A stretch of DNA of 17,465 nucleotides from an uncultured bacterium (GCA_905215465.1 CAJMPT010000039.1:1-17465), one strand, 5' to 3'. Positions 6,618 through 14,754 are shown, counted from the first letter of the stretch. Numbers and translations are program-made. The notes: a model not told the origin generated them from the sequence alone.

Positions 6618-7553
6618 ATGAGAGACTATCTCATCAAGAGGATCTTGCTGGCCATTGGCGTCATCTTCGCCATCTCGGCCATCACGTTCTTCGTGCTCAA
6701 CATCGTGCCGGGCGATCCCGTGCGCGTCATGGTGGGCGACATGGCCGACGAGGCCACCATTCAGCGCATCCGCGAGCAGATGGGCCTGAACAAGCCCGTT
6801 TTGGAGCAGTTTGCCAACTGGCTTGGCAACATGCTGCACGGTGACTTCGGCACGTCCTACACGCAGCGCAAGGCCGTCGTCGACCTCATGGGCAACGCCT
6901 TTGCCACCACGGCCAAGCTCGCCGGCTTCGCCTACATCTTCGCCCTCGTGCTGGGCCTCACCGTGGGCGTCGTCGCCGCCGTCAACCACGGCCGCGCCGC
7001 CGACCGCATCCTGATGGCCCTTTCCATCTTTGGCATCTCCGCCCCCGCGTTCTGGATGGCCGTCATTCTCCAGATCGTCTTCGCGCTGACCCTCAAGTGG
7101 TTCCCGCTCTCTGGCATCAAGACGTGGCAGGCCTTCGTCCTGCCCACCTGCGCCCTGGGAGTCCGCTATGCCGCGTCCATCGCGCGTGTCACCCGCACCT
7201 CCATGCTCGAGGTCCTCTCCCAGGACTTCATGCGCACCGCCGAGGCCAAGGGCGTCAAGAAGTGGGTCATCATCCTGAAGCACGGCCTGCGCAATGCGCT
7301 TATCCCCATCATCACCATTGCGGGCACGCAGCTGGGTGACATCTTCACCGGTTCCATCCTCATCGAGTCCATCTTTGCCATGCCGGGCATGGGCAAGCTC
7401 CTGCTTGACGCCATCAATGCCCGCGACCTGCCCCTCATCCAGGGCGGCGTCATGTACATCGCACTCATCTGCGTTGTGGTCTACCTCGTCGTCGACATTC
7501 TCTACGCCGTCGTCGACCCGCGCATCCGACTCGGAGAGGAGGCCGCGGAGTAA
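6618..7553 (+). CDS. dppB: Peptide ABC transporter permease (DppB/OppB type)
   Basis: This 311-residue inner-membrane subunit has about six helices. The first helix is near residues 8-30 and is followed by the large outer loop typical of DppB (VPGDPVRVMVGDMADEATI...), with the NWLGNMLHGDFGTSY segment at 67-81. The cytosolic coupling (EAA) loop is at about residues 207-230 (AEAKGVKKW...GLRNALIP), where the ATPases dock. AAGGAG at 6605-6610 supports the ATG. The stop codon overlaps the next start (TAATG), indicating translational coupling with dppC. Length and order match the family. Confidence 0.92.
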   Translation: MRDYLIKRILLAIGVIFAISAITFFVLNIVPGDPVRVMVGDMADEATIQRIREQMGLNKPVLEQFANWLGNMLHGDFGTSYTQRKAVVDLMGNAFATTAKLAGFAYIFALVLGLTVGVVAAVNHGRAADRILMALSIFGISAPAFWMAVILQIVFALTLKWFPLSGIKTWQAFVLPTCALGVRYAASIARVTRTSMLEVLSQDFMRTAEAKGVKKWVIILKHGLRNALIPIITIAGTQLGDIFTGSILIESIFAMPGMGKLLLDAINARDLPLIQGGVMYIALICVVVYLVVDILYAVVDPRIRLGEEAAE

Positions 7554-8509
7554 TGGGGCTGCTTTCTAGCGACAAGAACGACTCCAAGGTCCAAAAGACG
7601 GAGCGTGTCGCGGCTGACGCCGCTGCCGCCATCGCCGACGAGAAGGCCAAGACCGGCAGGAAGCGCGCCCAGAGCTACTGGGCCGTCTCCTGGAACATCT
7701 TCAAGAAGAACAAGCTCGGCATGCTCTGCCTCATCGTGGTTGCCCTGCTGTGCCTGATCGCCGTTTTCGCGCCAGTCCTGGCCCCCTATGACCCGGACGT
7801 CCAAGAGATCGCCAACATGTTCCAGGCTCCCGGCGGCGCCCACCCCTTCGGCACCGACGAGTTTGGCCGAGACATCCTCTCCCGCGTCATCTACGGCTGC
7901 CGCATCAGCCTCTCCGTCGGCGTGATCTCCCAGGCCATCGCCCTTCTCATCGGATTCACCGCGGGCGTGCTGGCCGGCTACTTTGGCGGCAAGGTCGACG
8001 CCGTGATCTCCTTCGTCATCCAGGTGTTCTCGAGCTTCCCGTTTTTGCTCTTTGCCATCGTCGTGATGTTTGCCATGGGGCCGGGCCTCATCAACCTCTA
8101 CGTGGCGCTGGGCCTTCTGGGCTGGACCTCCACGGCGCGTCTGGTGCGTGGCGACGTCATGCGCCTCAAGGGCTCCGAGTACATCCAGAGCTGCATCCTC
8201 TCTGGCGGCAAGCCCATGCGCATCATCCTGAAGCACCTGCTGCCCAACTGCGTCTCCACGCTCATCGTCGTGTCCACGCTGGGTATCCCCAACGCCATCC
8301 TGTCCGAGGCGTCCCTGTCCTTCCTGGGCCTGGGCGTCCAGCCGCCGATGTCCTCCTGGGGCCAGATGATCTCTGCCGCCCAGCCCTACATCCAGACCTG
8401 CACGTACTACAGCATCATCCCCGGCGTTGCCATCATCATCACGGTCATGGCCTTCAACCTCCTGGGCGACGCGCTTCGTGACGCGCTCGATCCCAAGATG
8501 CGTTCCTAG
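7553..8509 (+). CDS. dppC: Peptide ABC transporter permease (DppC/OppC type)
   Basis: This is the second permease, 318 residues. A charged cytosolic N-terminal tail of about 50 residues, rich in Ala and Lys, comes before the first helix (near 55-75). The family signature HPFGTDEFGRDILSRVIYG lies at 97-115. The coupling loop near MRLKGSEYIQSC and GGKPMRIILKHLLPN contacts the ATPases, and SEASLSFLGLG is the usual DppC block. It starts inside the dppB stop codon, so the two permeases are probably made in equal amount. Confidence 0.92.
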   Translation: MGLLSSDKNDSKVQKTERVAADAAAAIADEKAKTGRKRAQSYWAVSWNIFKKNKLGMLCLIVVALLCLIAVFAPVLAPYDPDVQEIANMFQAPGGAHPFGTDEFGRDILSRVIYGCRISLSVGVISQAIALLIGFTAGVLAGYFGGKVDAVISFVIQVFSSFPFLLFAIVVMFAMGPGLINLYVALGLLGWTSTARLVRGDVMRLKGSEYIQSCILSGGKPMRIILKHLLPNCVSTLIVVSTLGIPNAILSEASLSFLGLGVQPPMSSWGQMISAAQPYIQTCTYYSIIPGVAIIITVMAFNLLGDALRDALDPKMRS

Positions 8510-8527
8510 GGGAGGGGAGAAGAACCA

Positions 8528-9607
8528 ATGTCTGAGACCAACGTTTCCCTGAACGCCGAGCTCCGAGACGAGCTGGCAGACGAGATTGAGGCCAAGATCG
8601 CCGAGTCCAAGAAGGCCGACGTGCTTCTGGACGTGGATGACCTCTGCGTGACGCTGTTCACCGAGGACGGCGAGCTTCCCGCCATCCGTCACCTCAACCT
8701 CGTCATGCGCAAGGGCGAGACCCTGGCCGTCGTCGGCGAGTCTGGCTGCGGCAAGTCCATGACGGCCCTTTCCATCATGGGCCTTCTGCCCCAGCCCCCC
8801 GCAAAGATCGTGGGTGGCTCCATCAACCTGGAGGGCACGGACCTTACCAAGCTCTCCGCTGACGAGATGCGCACCTACCGCGGCTCCAAGATCGGCATGA
8901 TCTTCCAGGAGCCCATGACCTCGCTCAACCCGGTCATGAAGGCGGGCCTGCAGATCCGCGAGGGCATCCTCGTCCACAACCCCAAGATGGACAAGAAGGA
9001 GGCCGACGCCCGCGCGCTCGAGATGATCAAGCTCGTTGGCATCCCCGCCCCCGAGAAGGTCTTCAAGAGCTATCCGCACGAGCTCTCCGGCGGCATGCGC
9101 CAGCGAGTCATGATTGCCATGGCCCTCGCCTGCCAGCCGAGCTTGCTCATCTGCGACGAGCCCACCACGGCCCTCGACGTCACCATCCAGGCCCAGATCC
9201 TGCAGCTCATCGACCGCATGCGCGAGGAGCTGAGCACGGGCGTCATGCTCATCACCCATGACATGGGCGTCGTCTCCGAGATGGCCGACTGGGTGGCCGT
9301 CATGTACGCCGGCCACCTGGTGGAGTACACCACCGCGGGCGAGCTCTTCACCAACCCCAAGCACCCCTACTCCATCGGCCTCATCAACTCCATCCCCTCG
9401 ATGGACGACGCCGTGGAGAAGCTCTATGCCATTCCCGGCAACGTGCCCATGCTCAACGAGCTGCCCTCCGGCTGCCCGTTCCATCCCAGGTGCCCGTTTG
9501 CCAAGGACGTGTGCCGGAGCAAGTGCCCGCACGTCTCGCCGCTTGACGGTGACGAGAACCACACCGTGGCCTGCTGGATGTTTGACTCTGAGGAATGGGG
9601 GGAGTAG
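8528..9607 (+). CDS. dppD: Peptide ABC transporter ATP-binding protein (DppD/OppD type)
   Basis: This 359-residue ATPase energises import. It has Walker A GESGCGKS (70-77), a Q-loop FQEPMTSLNP (126-135), signature LSGGMRQR (186-193), Walker B LLICDEP (206-212) and switch histidine H244 (LITHD). After the ATPase core comes the oligopeptide-type C-terminal extension with a cysteine cluster, CPFHPRCPF...C...C (C316, C322, C329, C333). An N-terminal tail of about 30 charged residues precedes the ABC domain. AGGGGAGGGG before the ATG is a strong ribosome site, 18 bases after dppC. The gene ends two bases before dppF. Confidence 0.93.
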   Translation: MSETNVSLNAELRDELADEIEAKIAESKKADVLLDVDDLCVTLFTEDGELPAIRHLNLVMRKGETLAVVGESGCGKSMTALSIMGLLPQPPAKIVGGSINLEGTDLTKLSADEMRTYRGSKIGMIFQEPMTSLNPVMKAGLQIREGILVHNPKMDKKEADARALEMIKLVGIPAPEKVFKSYPHELSGGMRQRVMIAMALACQPSLLICDEPTTALDVTIQAQILQLIDRMREELSTGVMLITHDMGVVSEMADWVAVMYAGHLVEYTTAGELFTNPKHPYSIGLINSIPSMDDAVEKLYAIPGNVPMLNELPSGCPFHPRCPFAKDVCRSKCPHVSPLDGDENHTVACWMFDSEEWGE

Positions 9608-9609
9608 CC

Positions 9610-10638
9610 ATGGGCAAGAACGCCGACATGAACGACGTCGTCCTCAAGGTCGAGCACCTTACCAAGCACTACCCGATCAAGAAGGGCGTCTTCTCCAAGT
9701 CCGACGCCTGCGTGCATGCGCTCGAGGACGCCTCGTTTGAGGTCCACCGCGGCGAGACCTTTGCCATCGTGGGCGAGTCCGGCTGCGGCAAGTCCACCAC
9801 CGGCAAGTGCATCCTGCGCCTGACCGAGCCCACCTCCGGCGAGGTCATCTTGGACGGCGAGAACTTCACCAAGCTCAAGGGCGAGGACCTCACGCGCGCC
9901 CGCCAGAAGATGAAACTCATCTTCCAGGACCCGTACAGCTCCCTTAACCCCCGCATGACCGTGGCCGACATCATCGCCGAGCCCATCGACATCGCGGGCA
10001 CCTACAAGACCCGCGCCGAGCGTGACGCCCGCGTCGAAGAGATCATGCAGGCCGTGGGCCTGGACCTCGCATTCAAGTACCGCTACCCGCACGAGTTCTC
10101 CGGCGGCCAGCGCCAGCGCATCGGCATTGCACGCGCAATCGTGCTCGAGCCCGAGATTGTGGTCTGCGACGAGCCCGTCTCGGCGCTTGACGTGTCTGTG
10201 CAGGCCAAGGTCGTCAACCTGCTGGAGGAGCTGCAGGACAAGCTCGGCCTGTCCTACATCTTCATCAGCCACGACCTCTCGGTGGTCAAGCACATCTCCG
10301 ACACGGTCATGGTCATGTACCTGGGCCACACCATGGAGCTGACGAGCAAGGACGAGCTCTTCGACGAGCCGCTGCACCCCTACACCAAGGCTCTTCTCGA
10401 CGTCATCCCGCGCATCCGTCACGAGCGCATCCAGGACAAGAAGATCCTGCAGGGCGACGTGCCCAGCCCGACCAACCCGCCTGCGGGCTGCGTCTTCCAC
10501 ACGCGCTGCCAGCACTGCATGAAGGTGTGCTGCGAGCGCGCCCCCGAGATGCGCGAGGTCAAGCCTGGCCACAGGTGCGCCTGCCACCTCTATGACGAGG
10601 GGCTGACGGAGGAGGAGAAGACGCCGGTCTCAATCTAG
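9610..10638 (+). CDS. dppF: Peptide ABC transporter ATP-binding protein (DppF/OppF type)
   Basis: This is the second ATPase of the heterodimer, 342 residues from the ATG at 9610. GGGGGGAG lies 6 bases upstream; an in-frame start at 9595 would overlap dppD without a better site. Motifs are Walker A GESGCGKS (55-62), Q-loop FQDPYSSLNPRM (105-116), signature FSGGQRQR (163-170), Walker B IVVCDEP (183-189) and H221. The C-terminal extension is cysteine-rich (C294, C300, C303, C307, C308, C323, C325), more so than I would expect for DppF. It is the last gene of the operon. Confidence 0.93.
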   Translation: MGKNADMNDVVLKVEHLTKHYPIKKGVFSKSDACVHALEDASFEVHRGETFAIVGESGCGKSTTGKCILRLTEPTSGEVILDGENFTKLKGEDLTRARQKMKLIFQDPYSSLNPRMTVADIIAEPIDIAGTYKTRAERDARVEEIMQAVGLDLAFKYRYPHEFSGGQRQRIGIARAIVLEPEIVVCDEPVSALDVSVQAKVVNLLEELQDKLGLSYIFISHDLSVVKHISDTVMVMYLGHTMELTSKDELFDEPLHPYTKALLDVIPRIRHERIQDKKILQGDVPSPTNPPAGCVFHTRCQHCMKVCCERAPEMREVKPGHRCACHLYDEGLTEEEKTPVSI

Positions 10639-10650
10639 TGAGTCATCGCC

Positions 10651-10759
10651 GGGGAGCCCTCGTTTGCTGCTGTGCTCGGACAGTCCTGCTCGCGCCGAAG
10701 CCACATTAAGTGGCCTCGGGCTCGTGCGGAACTGCGCCATCAGCAAACGGGGGCTCCCT
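10651..10759 (+). repeat. Long closed hairpin structure after dppF
   Basis: An 18-base arm (10652-10669) pairs with 10741-10758, with 17 Watson-Crick pairs and one G-U. Inside it lies a second stem (10695-10704 with 10710-10719, loop ATTAA, one mismatch), giving a 108-base cloverleaf-like fold. It starts 13 bases after the dppF stop. It may be the operon's terminator or 3' processing structure, a small RNA, a miniature inverted-repeat element, or part of the pepT leader. Only CTTTGTG follows, so it is not a classic T-tailed terminator. Confidence 0.6.
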
Positions 10760-10831
10760 TTGTGATGTTTACAAGTTGGGTGCTGGCACTTCACCGCCAC
10801 GTGCTCAGGGTGTATGCCTAAACAAGTTTGT

Positions 10832-10849
10832 GCGCCCGCAGGCGGGCGC
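10832..10849 (+). promoter_or_regulatory. GC hairpin just before the pepT ribosome site
   Basis: GCGCCCG (10832-10838) pairs perfectly with CGGGCGC (10843-10849) around the loop CAGG. It ends 6 bases before the AAGGGGAG ribosome site (10856-10863) of pepT. It could affect translation or mRNA stability. Confidence 0.35.
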
Positions 10850-10869
10850 CTTGGGAAGGGGAGAACTAT

Positions 10870-12120
10870 ATGTCTGACGTGCTTGATAGGTTTATTAAGT
10901 ATTGCGAGGTTGCCTCGCAGTCCAATCCGCTGACGGCCGAGAAGGTCCCTTCGACCCCCGAGCAGTTTGACATAGCCAACGTCATTGCCGAGGACCTGCG
11001 CGAGCTGGGCGCCGAGGACGTCACCGTTGACGAGCACGCCTACGTGACGGCCCACTGGCCGGCCTCCGAGGGCTGCGAGAGTCTGCCCTGCCTGGGCTTC
11101 TGCTGCCACATCGACACCGCCTGGCAGAGCGTGGGCAACCCCGTCCACCCCGAGGTCAAGCACTACGAGGGCGGCGAGCTCCGCATTGGCACCGGCCGCG
11201 ACGGCCGCGAGGTCGTGGTCTCTCCCGAGACCAACCCGCAGCTGGCCAACATGGCCGGCTGGGACATCGTGACCACCGACGGCACCTCCCTTCTGGGCGG
11301 CGACGACAAGGCCGGCGACGCCATGGTCGTGAGCCTTCTTGCGCGCCTCAAGGCCGACCCCAGCCTGCCGCACCCACGCCTTGCGCTCTCCTTCGTGCCT
11401 GACGAGGAGATTGGCCACGGAGCTGCCCTTCTCGACCTGCAGAAGTTTGGGGCGGCCTACGGCTACACCATCGACGGCGGCCCCCTTGGCGAGTTCTGCT
11501 ACGAGACCTTCAACGCCGCCGAGGTCAACGTGCGCGCCCGCGGCCTCTCCTGCCACACCGGCACCGCCAAGGGCATGATGGTCAACGCCTCCGAGCTCAT
11601 CATGCGCTTCCACCAGATGCTGCCCGCCGAGCAGCGCCCCGAGTTCACCGAGGGCTACGACGGCTTCTTCTACCTTGAGCGCATGAGCGGAGACTGCGAA
11701 TCCGCCAGCGCAGACTACATCATCCGCGACCACGACCAGGCCAAGGTCGAGCAACGCAAGCGCATGATGTGCCACGCCGCCAAGCTCCTCAACGTTGAGA
11801 TGGGCGAGGAGTACGTGACCATCGACATCCACGACCAGTACCACAACCTGGCCGACGTGGTGACCCGCCCCGAGTATGCCCACCTCATCGAGAACGCCCG
11901 CGCGGCCTACGCGTCCATCGGCCAGGAGATGACCTGCATCCCCATGCGTGGCGGCACCGACGGCAGCCAGCTCAGCTTCCGCGGCTTCCCCTGCGCCAAC
12001 CTCTCCGCCTGCTACTACAACGCCCATGGCGTCCGCGAGTTCGTGCCCGTGCCCGAGCTCGAGGCCATGGTCGACATGCTCGTCGACCTTGTCGCCCGCT
12101 ACGCGGTGCCGCAGAAGTAG
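10870..12120 (+). CDS. pepT: Peptidase T (tripeptide aminopeptidase, M20 family)
   Basis: This 416-residue cytosolic zinc peptidase removes the N-terminal residue from tripeptides. Metal and catalytic residues of the M20B family are all visible: H80 and D82 (CHIDTA), bridging D145 (LLGGDDKAG), catalytic and metal glutamates E179-E180 (VPDEEIGHG), D202 (IDGG) and a late H386 (NAHGVREF). The dimer-forming lid domain lies between about 210 and 335. AAGGGGAG at 10856-10863 supports the ATG at 10870; the frame is open a little further upstream without a better start. Its place after the peptide importer suggests it digests imported peptides. Confidence 0.93.
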   Translation: MSDVLDRFIKYCEVASQSNPLTAEKVPSTPEQFDIANVIAEDLRELGAEDVTVDEHAYVTAHWPASEGCESLPCLGFCCHIDTAWQSVGNPVHPEVKHYEGGELRIGTGRDGREVVVSPETNPQLANMAGWDIVTTDGTSLLGGDDKAGDAMVVSLLARLKADPSLPHPRLALSFVPDEEIGHGAALLDLQKFGAAYGYTIDGGPLGEFCYETFNAAEVNVRARGLSCHTGTAKGMMVNASELIMRFHQMLPAEQRPEFTEGYDGFFYLERMSGDCESASADYIIRDHDQAKVEQRKRMMCHAAKLLNVEMGEEYVTIDIHDQYHNLADVVTRPEYAHLIENARAAYASIGQEMTCIPMRGGTDGSQLSFRGFPCANLSACYYNAHGVREFVPVPELEAMVDMLVDLVARYAVPQK

Positions 12121-12195
12121 GCAAGACCTGTGACGCCCCGTGCGGTGCCATAATGACCGTAGGTTTAGACCATTGACCCTCTAAGGAGTCTCCCA

Positions 12196-13260
12196 ATGGA
12201 CCTTCAGCTCGAGAAGATCGACCCCAAGTACCTGACCTGTGTGCTGCGCGAGTGCGTGGAGGTCGACAGCCCCGTGGGCTACTACCCCGAGATCCACGCC
12301 TGGCTCTCTGACACCCTGGCCGAGCTCGGCTACGAGATGTACACCGACAACAAGGCCACGGCCTACGTGCGCGTCCCCGGTCAGAGCTCCGAGAAGACCG
12401 TCTGTATCGGCGCCCACCTTGACACCATCGGCCTCATCGTCCGTGGATTCAACGAGGACGGCACCCTACGAGTCCGTCAGCTCGGCGGCATCAACTACGC
12501 AAGCATCGAGGGCGAGACCTGCTCCATCCTGTGCCGCGACGGCTCCGCCATTGCCGGCCAGGTCATCTGCAACCACCACTCCGTGCACGTCTGGGCCGAG
12601 ACCAAGACCGACCCGCGCGACGAGGACCACATGTCCGTCTCCGTCATCGGTGACGTCAAGTGCCCGGCCGACGCCCGCGCCTTGGGCATCACCGAAGGCG
12701 CCATCATTGGCATCGACCCCCACTACGAGGAGTTTGACAACGGCTACGTGGTGAGCCGCCACATTGACGACAAGGCCGCCGTGGCCGTCCTCATCGATGT
12801 CCTGCGCTGGCTCAAGGAGGAGGGCCTCAAGCCCGCCTTTGACACGCTGTTTGCCTTCCCCATCTACGAGGAGATCGGCAACGGCGGCTCTTGGGTGCCG
12901 CGCGAGTGCAGCGAGTACGTGGCCGTGGACATCACCCTCGTTGGCCCGGACTACGACTCCGACGAGCACCAGGTGGGCGTCATTGCGTCTGACGCCAAGG
13001 GCCCCTACGACTGGAACCTCACCAACACGCTGATCGATTGCGCCAGTCAGGCCTGCGACCCTGAGAAGTGGAACACCCAGGTCTGCTTCCACTACAGCAC
13101 CGACGCCAACGCCGCCTACATGCACGCCAACAACATCGCCGCTGGCGCCTTTGGCATGGCCTGCATGAACACTCACGGTCGCGAGCGCTTCCACGTGGAT
13201 GCCATGGTGGAGACCGACAAGCTCACTCGCGCCTATGTCATGGGCGTCGGCCGCGAGTAG
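12196..13260 (+). CDS. M42-family aminopeptidase (glutamyl aminopeptidase / FrvX-YsdC type)
   Basis: This 354-residue cytosolic metallo-aminopeptidase probably forms a dodecameric tetrahedral shell, as family members do. Metal ligands visible are H74 and the catalytic D76 (GAHLDTIG), the bridging aspartate in SRHIDDKAA (D191/D192), the glutamate pair E225-E226 (IYEEIG), D245 (VDI) and H327 (NTHGRERFH). TAAGGAG at 12182-12188 supports the ATG. It lies 75 bases after pepT and is followed by a strong terminator, so pepT and this gene probably form a unit. A CATAAT box at 12149-12154 could give it a promoter of its own, but no convincing -35 precedes it. Which residues it removes cannot be told. 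Confidence 0.88.
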   Translation: MDLQLEKIDPKYLTCVLRECVEVDSPVGYYPEIHAWLSDTLAELGYEMYTDNKATAYVRVPGQSSEKTVCIGAHLDTIGLIVRGFNEDGTLRVRQLGGINYASIEGETCSILCRDGSAIAGQVICNHHSVHVWAETKTDPRDEDHMSVSVIGDVKCPADARALGITEGAIIGIDPHYEEFDNGYVVSRHIDDKAAVAVLIDVLRWLKEEGLKPAFDTLFAFPIYEEIGNGGSWVPRECSEYVAVDITLVGPDYDSDEHQVGVIASDAKGPYDWNLTNTLIDCASQACDPEKWNTQVCFHYSTDANAAYMHANNIAAGAFGMACMNTHGRERFHVDAMVETDKLTRAYVMGVGRE

Positions 13261-13311
13261 GGAAGGGCCTCTCTTACCTAGATGAACGTTCCCACGGGTT
13301 GTGGGGATTGG

Positions 13312-13340
13312 CGGGCCGCCTCTTGGAGGTGGCCCGTTTT
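13312..13340 (+). terminator. Intrinsic terminator after M42 peptidase
   Basis: An 11-bp stem pairs 13312-13322 with 13326-13336 (one G-U pair) around a three-base loop TTG, followed by TTTT. It ends the pepT / M42 transcription unit, 51 bases after the stop. Confidence 0.8.
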
Positions 13341-13382
13341 GGGTAGAAGAGAAGGCATTGGAAATCAACCGAGAGGGAGAAG

Positions 13383-13793
13383 ATGGCAGACCAGGACTGG
13401 CAACGTAAGGTGGCGGAGTGGCTGAGGGGCAGGCAGGGACCGGACGACATCGTGGTCTTCTGCACCAACCTGGCCCTGGTGCTGGTCGTGGTCAACCTCT
13501 TTGCCCACACGGGCTGGATTGGCTGGGTCGCCCTAGCGCTCATCGCCTACGCGGTCTTCCGAATCCAGTCCAAGAACCTGGGCGCCCGCGCGCAGGAGAA
13601 CGCCGCCTTCCTGAAGGCCCTGGGTCCCGCACGCCCCTGGGTCCAGAACCCCAAGGCCGCCTTTGCCGAGGCCAAGGCCTACAAGCACGTCAAGTGCGCG
13701 AGCTGCGGCCAGCGCGTCCGCGTGCCGCGAGGCAAGGGCAAGCTCCGCGTGACCTGCCCCAAGTGCCGCACCAAGTTTGAGGTCAAGTCCTAG
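13383..13793 (+). CDS. Unknown small membrane protein with C-terminal zinc ribbon
   Basis: I do not recognise this 136-residue protein as a named family. Residues 23-41 and 43-59 look like two closely spaced transmembrane helices (a hairpin). A charged and Ala-rich linker follows. The C-terminus has a zinc ribbon: C105-x-x-C108 and C125-x-x-C128, separated by a basic stretch (RVRVPRGKGKLRVTC), like the zinc-ribbon tails of small actinobacterial proteins. With both ends in the cytosol, the ribbon could bind nucleic acid or a partner protein at the membrane. GAGAGGGAG (13371-13379) supports the ATG. It stands alone between two terminators. Confidence 0.8.
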   Translation: MADQDWQRKVAEWLRGRQGPDDIVVFCTNLALVLVVVNLFAHTGWIGWVALALIAYAVFRIQSKNLGARAQENAAFLKALGPARPWVQNPKAAFAEAKAYKHVKCASCGQRVRVPRGKGKLRVTCPKCRTKFEVKS

Positions 13794-13825
13794 GTCGCAG
13801 ATTGCCTAGGGCCGATGAGGCAAAG

Positions 13826-13867
13826 AGGGCCCCCGCATCGACGTGTCGGTGCGGGGGCCCTCGTTTT
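13826..13867. terminator. Shared bidirectional terminator
   Basis: A perfect 12-bp stem pairs 13826-13837 with 13850-13861, with an inner CGAC/GTCG pairing in the loop. On the plus strand it is followed by CGTTTT; on the minus strand by CTTTG. It serves the convergent zinc-ribbon gene and, more weakly, the nitroreductase gene. Confidence 0.8.
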
Positions 13868-13892
13868 GGCTGACGCCGGCCGGACGTCTTGC

Positions 13893-14438
13893 CTACTCTG
13901 CGTCCTTCTCGGCGGAAGGGGAGGCGTAGGAGTCAAAGAAGACCGTTGAGCCCAGCTCGGGCCTCATGCGGTGCAGGCGAGAGGGGCGGCTGCGCTCGCT
14001 GGGGTAGCCCAGGGGCATGACGGCCACGATCTTGTATGCCTGCGGGATGTCAAACTGGCGGCGCAGCTCGCAGGGGTCGATGAGGCCCACCCAGCAGCTG
14101 TGGACGCCCAGTTCCGCGGCGGCAAGCGACATGTGGTCTCCCACGATGGAGACGTCAACCATGCCAAAGTCGCAGATGTCGGGGTGGCGGGCGGCCACGG
14201 TCATGTCGTAGGCCAGGACCAGCACGACGGGTGCGCCAAAGCGGCAGCGCGTGCACTTGTCTACCTTGGCCAGGGCCTCATCTCCGCGCACCACCAGGAT
14301 GCGCTGCGGCTGCTTGTTCTCGGCCGTGGGGGCAAGGGCCCCTGCGGCAAGGATGGCCTGCAGCTTCTCGTCCTCAACGGGGTCAGGCGAGAAGCGCCTC
14401 TCGGAGTAGCGGTTGGCCATGAGGTCGATGACGGACAT
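13893..14438 (-). CDS. Nitroreductase-family flavoprotein
   Basis: This 181-residue, probably FMN-binding oxidoreductase uses NAD(P)H to reduce quinones, nitro compounds or similar acceptors in the cytosol. The N-terminal RYSERRFSPDPV is the phosphate-binding start of the family. APTAENKQPQ continues the flavin site (usually S-A-x-N-x-Q-P), and GVHSCWVG is the later conserved block. The ATG at 14436-14438 has GAAGGGAG at 4 bases; an upstream in-frame start at 14465 lacks support. Six cysteines, including CTRC (near residues 62-65), recall the short nitroreductases of anaerobes, in which some members also carry ferredoxin domains, but none is present here. The substrate is unknown. Confidence 0.85.
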   Translation of the reverse strand: MSVIDLMANRYSERRFSPDPVEDEKLQAILAAGALAPTAENKQPQRILVVRGDEALAKVDKCTRCRFGAPVVLVLAYDMTVAARHPDICDFGMVDVSIVGDHMSLAAAELGVHSCWVGLIDPCELRRQFDIPQAYKIVAVMPLGYPSERSRPSRLHRMRPELGSTVFFDSYASPSAEKDAE

Positions 14439-14597
14439 GAGGCTCCCTTCGTTGGCTAGTTCCAAGCAGATAATACCTGCTTTGCCTATCTGTCCTCGGC
14501 GGACGGCGGGTTCTTATCGCCAGACGGAGGGTTTCTATGTTTCTAGCGTGTTAGGTGTTGGATACTGTGGGCGACCCGTGAGGGCTGCAAGTTCACT

Positions 14598-14744
14598 ATG
14601 TTGACTCGTCCACAGGAGGTGCTTTTGCACCACGGATTATGGAGTCATCAACAACATGACCGCTCAGCTATCCATTATCAGCATTGTAATTATTTGATAC
14701 GGGTTGGCACACAGCCAGCCCGTAAGATACGGGCGGCTGATTAG
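14598..14744 (+). CDS. Possible leader peptide ORF (48 codons) before cstA
   Basis: An ATG-started frame runs through the structured leader and ends 10 bases before the terminator stem. It reads MLTRPQEVLLHHGLWSH and onward, with seven His in its first 30 residues. It spans the alternative hairpins, as attenuator leader peptides do. Against it: only a weak GAGGG lies 13 bases upstream, the codons (TTA, ATA, TTG, AAT) are unlike those of the neighbours, and no known cstA leader peptide comes to mind. It may be chance. Confidence 0.2.
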   Translation: MLTRPQEVLLHHGLWSHQQHDRSAIHYQHCNYLIRVGTQPARKIRAAD

Positions 14745-14754
14745 CGCGAGTGCA

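Noticed and set aside
7502..9562. A 686-codon minus-strand frame opposite the permease and ATPase genes
   Set aside because: It has the same mirror effect; the plus-strand dppB, dppC and dppD are unmistakable. Similar long mirror frames at 1837-2961, 5212-6438, 9424-10587, 10630-12027 and 12466-13368 were dropped for this reason.
10765..10821. 18-residue reading frame (MFTSWVLALHRH...) before pepT
   Set aside because: It has no convincing ribosome site and no stretch of repeated regulatory codons; it is easily a chance frame.
14639..14659. Six-codon reading frame MESSTT in the cstA leader
   Set aside because: The AGGAGG at 14614-14619 is 19 bases away, too far unless the hairpin between them folds, and that hairpin uses part of the AGGAGG.
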